Below, one piece after another: positions 38,067 to 44,428 of a stretch of DNA of 44,428 bases. Both the position numbers and the translations under genes were made by a program. The stretch covers positions 1 to 44,428 of the forward strand of contig JAHJSH010000023.1 of assembly GCA_018830525.1 (NCBI GenBank). The letters are read 5' to 3'. The DNA comes from Nanobdellota archaeon. Lineage in GTDB: Archaea; Nanobdellota; Nanobdellia; Pacearchaeales; GW2011-AR1. Within the stretch, counting starts at the first letter, position 1; each line of letters starts with the position of its first letter. Under the pieces are notes generated by a model. It saw only the letters and a list, made by a program, of their open reading frames with translations. It was not told the origin of the DNA and did no database searches.

Positions 38067-38586
38067 TTCTAATGTTTTAGATATTGTTCAATTTGGGTCT
38101 AGTATTTTTGAAAATTCAAATCCGAACGATATAGATATGGCAGTTATTTTTGAAAAAATTCCTATTAAGGAACAATTAAATGAGGCGCAAAAAATTAAGC
38201 AGGTATTACAAAAGAAGACGGGCTTGAAAATTCATATAAATTCTTATGATTTATATTCGCTGTTTGATAAATCTAATTTTGCGCGTGAAGGAATTTTGTT
38301 TTATGGAAAAAGTTTGATTACTAAACAAAATTTTGCACAGAGATTTGGTTTAGTTCCGAAAATTCAAATAAGATATGACTTATCAAATCTTGAAAAAAGG
38401 GATAAGGTAAGGTTTAATTATGCTTTGAGTGGGCGGGGCGGAAATTATGGTCTATTAAAAAAATATGGTGGAAATTTAATTGCTCCAAAGATCATTGAGA
38501 TAGAGCCAGAATATGAAAAGATTTTTGTTGATAGGTTGAAGGAGATAACTGAGAGGATAGAAATTAAAAAGATTTTTGGAGGGTAG
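38023..38586 (+). CDS. nucleotidyltransferase (MNT-like) partner of the HEPN protein
   Basis: 187 residues. VQFGSSIFENSNPNDIDMAV gives Gly25-Ser26 and Asp36/Asp38, the catalytic core of the Pol-beta nucleotidyltransferases. The C-terminal half (RYDLSNLEKRDKVRFNYALS, GRGGNYGLLKKYGG) is a separate segment not found in minimal MntA but partly mirrored in the 41021 protein. ATG 38023 has an SD ggagg (38009-38013) at the right distance. The gene ends exactly where the truncated surface protein frame begins. Confidence 0.85.
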   Translation: MMHKQWLKNLKLNCSSNVLDIVQFGSSIFENSNPNDIDMAVIFEKIPIKEQLNEAQKIKQVLQKKTGLKIHINSYDLYSLFDKSNFAREGILFYGKSLITKQNFAQRFGLVPKIQIRYDLSNLEKRDKVRFNYALSGRGGNYGLLKKYGGNLIAPKIIEIEPEYEKIFVDRLKEITERIEIKKIFGG

Positions 38587-39241
38587 TGATGAATTAGAGG
38601 AGGGGCATATTGAAGCGTTCTTTAAAATTAACGTGGTGAAAAGTTATAATTTGAATATCTCTAAGGATGCGGTGGATGATCCGATGGTTGTTAATATTAC
38701 ATCTATCTCTTGTGGAGAGAATTTTACGAATGGTTCTACGAGCGAGATTGTGGTTGTTGCTTCAGATCTCGACGATACTATCCTTGGAAGTTTATCTGTT
38801 GATGGGCATGTTTATCCGTTCGCGGAGGGGGGAATTAAGATTGATTATACTTGGGACCGGCCAGGGAATGTTCAGGTTGAGTTATTCGCGGTGAATAGTC
38901 GAGGTGATCGAAGGAGAGTGATTACAAGTGTGATGATTGTTGATGATGACCCGACGGTTGCTGCGAATTATGTCGCGGCGTGTATTACTAAGCCTGCAGA
39001 TTTCAGTGATATTATTTCTAATAATGTTCGATTTGATGCGAGCACTTCGAGAGGCCTTCAAAATTCTTCAGGGGCACTTACAAATGTTCCAAAAGAGGGA
39101 TTATATTTCTCTTGGAGATTCAGCGATGGATTGGTTAATCTTAATCATGATGGGGCAACTGAACCAGAGTCTTATTTATTCTATAAAAATTTCATACAGG
39201 CAGGAAATAATTGGGCCGAGTTAGATGTTGAGCTGAAGTAG
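38585..39241 (+). pseudogene. C-terminal fragment of a secreted surface protein
   Basis: Open from within the nucleotidyltransferase gene (only TTG 38576 as start) to a normal stop at 39241. The frame reads SDELEEGHIEAFFKINVVKS, then NLNISKDAVDDP and continues colinear with residues about 440-657 of the intact 42274 protein (NVQVELFAVNSRG, YVAACITKPADFSD, FDASTSRGL, FSWRFSDGLVNLNHDGATEP). Signal peptide and about 440 N-terminal residues are missing, replaced by the HEPN-MNT pair. Backbone-like codons remain. No promoter seen. Confidence 0.75.
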
Positions 39242-39282
39242 TTAGAGATAATTTTATAACCTTTGAAATCTATAGATATTTT

Positions 39283-40371
39283 ATGAAAAAAGAGGTTTTG
39301 TTGTTTTTAGTAGTGGGTCTGTTTATGTTGAATTTTGTTAGTGGTGCGAATATGTTTTATGATGATTTTGAAGATGGTGTTCAGATCCCGGAGTGGATGA
39401 ATTGGGTTGAGGATATTAGTGGAGTTGGAACATGGATTATCAAAGAAATAAGTTCTTCAGGCCTTGGTAATGGGGAATATGCGGCGCGAGCTTTCTTTTG
39501 GTCCGGACAGGTCAGACTTGTTATGAAAAATTCAATCAACCTTGTCGGTAATTTGAACTGTAAAATTTCTTTTTATTCTGCTGCTGTTTGTACAGATAAT
39601 TGTCCAACTCTAACTATGGACTATTATGATGGTTCTAATTGGGGGACAGTTACTTCAATAGACCTTGCAGGGGCAAAGGCCTTGCAGCATAATGAATTTT
39701 CCATAGATGATTCCGATTTAAGTGAAGATGCAAAAATAAGGTTTGTTGTTACTGGAAGTGAGAAAAACGGTTATGTTTATCTTGATGACGTGAGTATTGA
39801 TTGTGCGACTACGGATATGGAAGTTTCTTTAGATTCCCCTTATTGTGGGGAGTATTTTATGAGGGGTAGCACTAGCCAAATTAAAGTTTCTGCTTCAGAT
39901 ATTGATGATGTTATTACTGGAAATGTCTCTATAGATGGGATAAGTATAATGGATTTCTCGAATGGGGGTAATACTACTTCCCATACTTGGGATAAGGCAG
40001 GAAATATTCAGATAGAATTGTATGCGGAGAATGGAGGAGGTTTTGAGAAAAGGAAAATTACGAGTGTCATGGTTGTTGACCCGACTACGCCGGATAAATA
40101 TCTTGCGGCATGTATGGATGAGCCGTCCGAATTTGTAGACATCACTTCTACTAATGTTTATTTTAATGCGGGTAGTACCCGAGGGCTTATTAATGAATCT
40201 GGGACTATCGAGGTAGTGGATAAATCTGATTTGTTATTTTCATGGAAGTTCAGCGATGGTTTGATTAATTTTCATCACGACCCAGATGAATCAGAACTTG
40301 CATGGAAATTTTATAAGAACTTCGCAACTGCGGGAGATAATTGGGCGATTTTAGATGTGGAGTTTAAATAG
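39283..40371 (+). CDS. secreted surface protein with shared C-terminal module
   Basis: 362 residues. Sec signal peptide KKEVLLFLVVGLFMLNFVSG (residues 2-21). Residues 24-165 look like a jelly-roll domain (FYDDFEDG ... NGYVYLDDVSIDC), often carbohydrate-binding. Residues 170-362 are the module shared with 38585 and 42274: two Ig/PKD-like units with ASDIDDVITGNVSIDGISIM, ITSVMVVD, YLAACMDEP and FSWKFSDGLINFHHD. TATA aattttataacc (39248-39259) precedes ATG 39283 by about 25 nt. No anchor is visible, so it is released or bound by partners. Confidence 0.8.
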   Translation: MKKEVLLFLVVGLFMLNFVSGANMFYDDFEDGVQIPEWMNWVEDISGVGTWIIKEISSSGLGNGEYAARAFFWSGQVRLVMKNSINLVGNLNCKISFYSAAVCTDNCPTLTMDYYDGSNWGTVTSIDLAGAKALQHNEFSIDDSDLSEDAKIRFVVTGSEKNGYVYLDDVSIDCATTDMEVSLDSPYCGEYFMRGSTSQIKVSASDIDDVITGNVSIDGISIMDFSNGGNTTSHTWDKAGNIQIELYAENGGGFEKRKITSVMVVDPTTPDKYLAACMDEPSEFVDITSTNVYFNAGSTRGLINESGTIEVVDKSDLLFSWKFSDGLINFHHDPDESELAWKFYKNFATAGDNWAILDVEFK

Positions 40372-40446
40372 TTTGTTTTGTGGGGGTTAAGGATTTTGTG
40401 ATGATGATAGAGATTATGATATTTTGGTGTTGGAGTTTTTGGGTTG

Positions 40447-40494
40447 GTTATGAGGGTTAAGCTGATTGTTGTTATGAGGGTTAAGCTGATTGTT
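40447..40494 (+). repeat. two tandem 24-bp repeats
   Basis: gttatgagggttaagctgat plus tgtt occurs twice in direct succession (40447-40470, 40471-40494) and starts a third time (gttatgaag, 40495). It lies in the 240-bp gap before the third HEPN-MNT pair. No coding meaning is obvious. Confidence 0.8.
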
Positions 40495-40514
40495 GTTATG
40501 AAGGGATGATGCTT

Positions 40515-40592
40515 GGTATAACCTATACCTAATTCTGGATTAAATTATACCGAAAGATTTATAAGGTATAAATTATACCCATTAATGGTATA
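40515..40592 (+). promoter_or_regulatory. multi-site GGTATA operator before the third HEPN-MNT pair
   Basis: ggtata-acc-tatacc (40515-40529) and ggtataa-a-ttatacc (40565-40579) are inverted repeats. A further ttatacc (40545-40551) faces ggtataa across the promoter core gaaagatttataa (40552-40564), and another ggtata lies at 40587-40592. The core is the same BRE/TATA string as at the mntA promoter. Several half-sites around the TATA suggest cooperative autoregulation. Confidence 0.65.
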
Positions 40593-40611
40593 AAATACTC
40601 TGAGGTTAAAT

Positions 40612-41040
40612 ATGACATCAATAGAAGAGCATAAGAAAAAGATTAAGGAACATCTGGAAGAGATTGATGATGCAATTGAAGAAGGGATAGAAAAAAAACC
40701 CATAACGATTGGATTTCACTGCTCTGCATGTGTCTTACAATTTCTTGAGTTATACCTGCAAGTTACAGACAAGATACCTATTGGAAAGATAATAAAACAT
40801 GATTGGTTCAAAAAGCCACACCTAGACCAGAAAAAAGAGCCACTGATTGAGAGAAAACTGTCGGTAGTTTTTCCAAAGAAAGATGAGATTTATTCCCTTA
40901 TCTATGATTTGGAAGGGGAAAGAAACTCTTTAGTTTATGGAAAGCCAATTGAAAAACAGATTAAAAATGTTTTGGATAATTTTTTAAAAATTAAAGAGAT
41001 TTTCCAAGAGATGTTTAAAAATGAAAAATTTGAATTATAA
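40612..41040 (+). CDS. HEPN-like protein of the third toxin-antitoxin pair
   Basis: 142 residues, all helical. GFHCSACVLQFLELYLQVTD and YDLEGERNSLVYGKPIEKQI resemble the HEPN fold. The position of the RX4-6H motif holds ERNSLVY, with Tyr where His is usual, so the RNase centre may be altered. Overlaps the nucleotidyltransferase gene by 20 bp. The ATG is preceded by a multi-site operator. Confidence 0.7.
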   Translation: MTSIEEHKKKIKEHLEEIDDAIEEGIEKKPITIGFHCSACVLQFLELYLQVTDKIPIGKIIKHDWFKKPHLDQKKEPLIERKLSVVFPKKDEIYSLIYDLEGERNSLVYGKPIEKQIKNVLDNFLKIKEIFQEMFKNEKFEL

Positions 41041-41638
41041 AGAATTAATTGCATATGCTTCTGCATTTGTTTCATTTGTAATGCCAAAAGTAGATGTTGA
41101 TGAGATAATTTTATTTGGGAGTGTAGCAAGAAATGAGGCGGATAAGAAAAGTGATGTTGACCTCTTTTTTGATTTAAAAAAAGATGAAGATAAAACAAAA
41201 GAGATATTAAAAAGAGAGCTTGGAAGATTTTACAAATCAAAGATATGCGAAATTTGGGTATTAAAAGGTATAAAAAACGAGATTAATATTGAGGTTGGCA
41301 ATCTTAATGAATGGAAGCTTAAAAGAAGTATAATAAGTGGGGGTGTTGTTTTATATGGGAAATATAAAAAAGTTCCTGAAAAAATGAAAGGATTTGCCCA
41401 GTTTACATTAAAACCAATAAAAGATATAACTAAAAGAAATAGGATAATAAGAAAATTATTCGGAAGGAAAGAGAAAAAATACTTTTCTGAAGGGGCGGTT
41501 GAAAAATTATCTGGAAAACGAATTTCTGCTGTATCATTCATTGTTCCAATTGAAAAAGTAAAAGAGGTATTAAGCACATTTGGCAAGGAAAGGATAGATT
41601 ATTCTTTTTTTGAATTTTGGAGTGATGTTGTGCTATAG
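41021..41638 (+). CDS. nucleotidyltransferase of the third toxin-antitoxin pair
   Basis: 205 residues. ILFGSVARNEADKKSDVDLF gives Gly33-Ser34 and Asp45/Asp47 (GSX10DXD), the MNT catalytic core. The C-terminal extension (about 125-205, PEKMKGFAQFTLKPIKDITK, RIIRKLFGRKEKKYFSEGAV) is colinear in layout with that of the 38023 protein, so both belong to a longer MNT subtype. Co-translated with the HEPN gene by overlap. Confidence 0.85.
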   Translation: MKNLNYKELIAYASAFVSFVMPKVDVDEIILFGSVARNEADKKSDVDLFFDLKKDEDKTKEILKRELGRFYKSKICEIWVLKGIKNEINIEVGNLNEWKLKRSIISGGVVLYGKYKKVPEKMKGFAQFTLKPIKDITKRNRIIRKLFGRKEKKYFSEGAVEKLSGKRISAVSFIVPIEKVKEVLSTFGKERIDYSFFEFWSDVVL

Positions 41639-41658
41639 GCTGAGAGGTTGTACTTCTA

Positions 41659-42033
41659 TTGGCGTCGGAAATAATTTTTAGTTTAAAATTGTATAAAGAA
41701 AGAGATAGGGCAGAAAAATTAATTAGGGATATGAAAGAGGGAACTGAACTAAGACCGATTAGACATTTTTCAAATATGGCGATTATCGGTTATCTGACAA
41801 TAGTGTTCCTCACGAATTGCATAATTCAGTTGACACATTTTTTAACCAAGAACAGCGACGTTAAAAATCTAAAATTACTCAGGAAATATCTGAATTCCTT
41901 GACAGTTACTGTGGTTTATGACAAAAGTTTGTTTAAATTCAAGATTTTAAGCAATGTTTCTCCTGAAATTAGGTCTATTTTGGGGGATTGGGTAGAAAAA
42001 TACGACGATAAGTCCCTAAAATTGCGTTGGTAA
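41659..42033 (+). pseudogene. C-terminal remnant of an IS4/IS1634-type transposase
   Basis: 124 codons open from a TTG with no proper start: [20 protein letters not shown] then [20 protein letters not shown] and IVFLTNCII. This matches the end of DDE transposases of the IS1634/IS4 group, including the YKERDRxEKxxRD(M/L)KEG segment carrying the last catalytic Glu. The N-terminal DDE parts are missing. It lies between the third toxin-antitoxin pair and a tandem 38-bp duplication at its 3' end. Confidence 0.7.
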
Positions 42034-42093
42034 ACCCCAACTGTCGTAAGTCGTTAAAATTGCGTTGGTAAACCCCAACTGTCGTAAGTCGTT
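42018..42093 (+). repeat. tandem 38-bp duplication at the transposase remnant 3' end
   Basis: aaaattgcgttggtaaaccc (38-bp unit ending gtaagtcgtt) is present twice without a gap, 42018-42055 and 42056-42093. The first copy contains the last codons and stop of the transposase remnant. It may include the original insertion sequence end. The following 180 bp to 42273 hold only AT-rich sequence and the TATA of the next gene (aattttataaag, about 42242-42253). Confidence 0.8.
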
Positions 42094-42273
42094 AGGGGGG
42101 GAATTAGTGGTAACTGGCGAAGTTAGGTTATAATATTCGACGAAATATTGTTTTTAATGGAAATGAGCTTAAGGAAAGTTTATCTTTTTTTATTTTGCTA
42201 GTTAGGTTCTAGTTGTTTCCGGACATCGCCTTGTCTTGGATAATTTTATAAAGTTGTTTTTTCTATATGGAGT

Positions 42274-44247
42274 ATGAAAAATGGGGGGTTGTTATTTTTA
42301 GTTGTTGGGATTTTTATGTTGGGGGTTGTGGGTGCTGCTACATATGATGTTGCTTTTGTAAGTTATTGGGAATTTAATGGTGATGTTAATGACAGTGTGG
42401 GTAATAATGACGGTACTATCGTTGGTGGCGCTTCTGTTAGTGGTGGTGTTTTGGTTTTGAATGGTGTGGATAGTTATGTTTCGGTTCCAGATAGTAGTAG
42501 TTTGGATATAGAGTTGGGTGTTACCTTGTCTGCGTGGGTAAAGCCAGTTGATTTAGTCGATGTGCAGGGAATAATTACAAAAAATGGACCTTATTTTTTA
42601 GAGCTAGCTACGGATAGGATTGGACAAGATGGGTTTGTAATTCATAATGTGACTGGTTGGCAGGGAATGTCTGGAACAACTTTGTTAGCTTCGGATGCTT
42701 GGACGCATGTATTATATACGTATGATGGAGGTACTGGGTTGTTGCAATTTTATGTTAATGGGGTTCCGGGAGCTTCAAAAATTATTGGTGGGAATTTACT
42801 TCTTACTAATGCTCCTGTTTTTATTGGTGCGCGTTCGGGTACGCCTTCATCTTTTTTTGAGGGTTCGATTGACGATGCTATGATTTTTAATAGATCACTT
42901 ACTCCAGCGGAAGTAACTGAAATTTATAATCTTGGGACAAAGCATTCTTGTCCGCTACCAGACCAAACAATCATGAAACTTTCTCAACAAAATAACTCTC
43001 ATGGCGCTTTATGGGATGATACTAATTATGATTGGGATATTTGTTATGATGGGCCGGCTCCTGGGATTCCTCATCCAACTTGTACTGCTGAGAATTCCTT
43101 TTTATGGTTGAGCTCGGCAAGTAATGCTCATGCTTCACTTACTGAATCTGTTGATTATCCTATTGGAGTTTGTTATGGAAATTTAGTTTGTCATGCGGTT
43201 CAAGATCCTACGGCTTGTGGTGCTGGGGAAACTGCTATTGTAAGATTATTTGAGGAAACTAATTCTCATCTTTCGGATGTGGAGGATACGGATTATCCTT
43301 GGAAGATTTGTTGTTCGCTTGGTTCTCAGGTTCGTTGGGAAGATATGGATGGTGTTACGATTACCGAATCTAAGGTTGGAAAAATGGTGAGGATGGTTCA
43401 GACGAATACTCTTTCTGGAGATTTTGAGATAAAAGATCAGGATGGTGATACGAGGGGAGATAATGATGATGACATTCGGACGGCTGACGTGGGGGGCGTT
43501 ATTGTTGGGACAGAGCAGAATGGAGACCTCGTCGGTGTTTGGAAAATAACTCAAGCTAATTTTGATTTGGTTAAGGTGGATGGTGATTTAGCTAATGGGG
43601 GTATTGAAGCATACTTTATAGTGAATAGTGAGGAAAGTTTGAATTTGAATATTTCTGAAGGGGGGGTTGATGAGCCTATGAATGTTACATTAGATTCTCC
43701 GCCTTGTGGAGAAGATTTTATTCTGGGTTCTACTACTTATATCAATGTCAGTGCCTCAGATCCGGATGATCTTATTATTGGAAATGTTTCGATAGATGGA
43801 ATAAATGTGATGAACTTTTCGAATGGAGGGGGTAGTATTTTGCATACTTGGGATTGGTCTGGGAATGTTCAGGTGGAGTTATTCGCGGTGAATAGTCGAG
43901 GTTATCGAAGAAGAGTTGTTACAAGTGTCATGATTGTCGATGATAACCCTGAGGTTGATGCGAATTATGTTGCGGCATGTATTACTAAGCCTGCCGATTT
44001 CAGTGATATTGATTCTAATAATGTTCGGTTTGATGCGAGTACTTCTAGAGGTTTGAAATGTACTAATGGAAATAATTGTGGGACTCCGATTGATTATACT
44101 GGTTTATGGTTCTCTTGGAGATTCAGCGATGGATTGGTTAATCTTAATCATGATGGGGCAACTGAACCAGAGTCTTATAAATTCTTCAAGAATTTCATAC
44201 AGGCAGGAAGGAATTGGGCTGAGTTAGATGTTGAGATAGTAGCTTAG
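42274..44247 (+). CDS. secreted LamG-domain surface protein with shared C-terminal module
   Basis: 657 residues. Signal peptide KNGGLLFLVVGIFMLGVVGA (2-21). Residues about 25-220 are a LamG/concanavalin A-like domain (VSYWEFNGDVNDSVGNNDGT, VTLSAWVKP, SIDDAMIFNRSLTPAEVTEI). Next is a Cys-rich region with three related units (TIMKLSQQNNSHGALWDD, SFLWLSSASNAHASLTE, AIVRLFEETNSHLSDVED), a spacer, then the C-terminal module (about 455-657) shared with 38585 and 39283. ATG 42274 is about 25 nt after TATA. No membrane anchor. Probably binds glycans or cell-surface partners. Confidence 0.88.
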   Translation: MKNGGLLFLVVGIFMLGVVGAATYDVAFVSYWEFNGDVNDSVGNNDGTIVGGASVSGGVLVLNGVDSYVSVPDSSSLDIELGVTLSAWVKPVDLVDVQGIITKNGPYFLELATDRIGQDGFVIHNVTGWQGMSGTTLLASDAWTHVLYTYDGGTGLLQFYVNGVPGASKIIGGNLLLTNAPVFIGARSGTPSSFFEGSIDDAMIFNRSLTPAEVTEIYNLGTKHSCPLPDQTIMKLSQQNNSHGALWDDTNYDWDICYDGPAPGIPHPTCTAENSFLWLSSASNAHASLTESVDYPIGVCYGNLVCHAVQDPTACGAGETAIVRLFEETNSHLSDVEDTDYPWKICCSLGSQVRWEDMDGVTITESKVGKMVRMVQTNTLSGDFEIKDQDGDTRGDNDDDIRTADVGGVIVGTEQNGDLVGVWKITQANFDLVKVDGDLANGGIEAYFIVNSEESLNLNISEGGVDEPMNVTLDSPPCGEDFILGSTTYINVSASDPDDLIIGNVSIDGINVMNFSNGGGSILHTWDWSGNVQVELFAVNSRGYRRRVVTSVMIVDDNPEVDANYVAACITKPADFSDIDSNNVRFDASTSRGLKCTNGNNCGTPIDYTGLWFSWRFSDGLVNLNHDGATEPESYKFFKNFIQAGRNWAELDVEIVA

Positions 44248-44428
44248 TCAGAGTTATGGTACTCTGTATAGTTAACGGGTGTTATATCCAATTCAGAAAA
44301 GATTAAAAGTATTGTTTTATTACTTTCCTTATGAGTATTTTTAAAAGTTTGTCGCATCAAGAAATCTCCTTAGTTTAGTGAGGGGATGAATTGTGCTTCT
44401 AGTTGGCAAACTTCGTCGTCAATAAATA
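44248..44428. other. non-coding end of window
   Basis: 181 bp after the last gene without a convincing ORF on either strand. I see no RNA gene; the only feature is weak dyad symmetry around ctccttagtttagtgaggggat (split as ctcctta / tgagggg). It may contain the 3' UTR of the surface protein gene. Confidence 0.5.

Noticed and set aside
1-44428. Search for tRNA and rRNA genes
   Set aside because: No T-loop (gttcgannc) with matching acceptor stem and no rRNA signature was found; ggttcgac at 60-67 belongs to a 16-bp palindrome, not to a tRNA.

Overview
The window looks like a chromosome segment of a small-genome DPANN archaeon, probably close to Pacearchaeota/Woesearchaeota. This is an inference from gene content and promoters, not a phylogeny. 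Most genes start at, or a few bases from, the point about 25 nt downstream of a TATA box (leaderless). There are many class III (archaellin/type IV pilin) signal peptides, an archaeal SRP RNA, archease plus RtcB, Trm5, an intein-bearing HerA and a superoxide reductase.

Layout. 1-1250: direct repeats, a patatin-like lipase and the SRP RNA. 1351-12152: a type IV pilus locus with several pilin-like proteins, a probable major pilin (3055), the secretion ATPase (4581), a large adhesin-like pilin carrying 24-residue DUF285/BspA repeats (6157), two TadC/FlaJ-type platform proteins (8553, 9847) and two more pilin-like proteins (10916, 11703). Between these genes lie unlisted mini-ORFs that share sequence and small hairpins and end in TAATG overlaps with the next start codon. 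12199-15663: archease, a hairpin-rich spacer, a small unknown gene, and HerA interrupted by an intein at its Walker A motif.

15.7-30.8 kb is AT-rich, mostly minus-strand and accessory. It holds two Fic-type proteins (one frameshifted, one lacking the catalytic His), a WYL protein, an AlbA_2/Schlafen-type regulator, a tyrosine recombinase overlapping a membrane-anchored PD-(D/E)XK-like protein, a double Lrp-type regulator, a three-gene cluster with a receiver-like protein, a 1010-residue fusion of cysteine desulfurase, unknown domain and methyltransferase with a second methyltransferase, an MNT-HEPN toxin-antitoxin pair, a 49-residue solo domain and an IS200-type element. Both Fic genes, the MNT gene and the 49-residue gene share an N-terminal domain and a promoter layout (TATA followed by TGTAG and, in three cases, repeated arms). 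They look like a diversified family of self-regulated modules.

30.8-37.6 kb returns to housekeeping: acyl carrier protein plus MaoC-type hydratase, Trm5, superoxide reductase, a second DUF285 pilin, then rtcB. The rtcB 5' end seems to have been rebuilt when a LAGLIDADG endonuclease gene arrived, leaving a stub of the old N-terminus. 37.7-44.4 kb: two more HEPN-nucleotidyltransferase pairs embedded among secreted surface proteins with a common C-terminal module; one of these proteins has lost its N-terminal half to an inserted pair. A transposase remnant lies here too.

Overall, a conserved pilus/RNA-repair backbone has been repeatedly invaded by passenger cassettes, toxin-antitoxin modules, homing elements and transposons. 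Both DUF285 pilin genes are bracketed by direct repeats of their flanks, which suggests cassette insertion.
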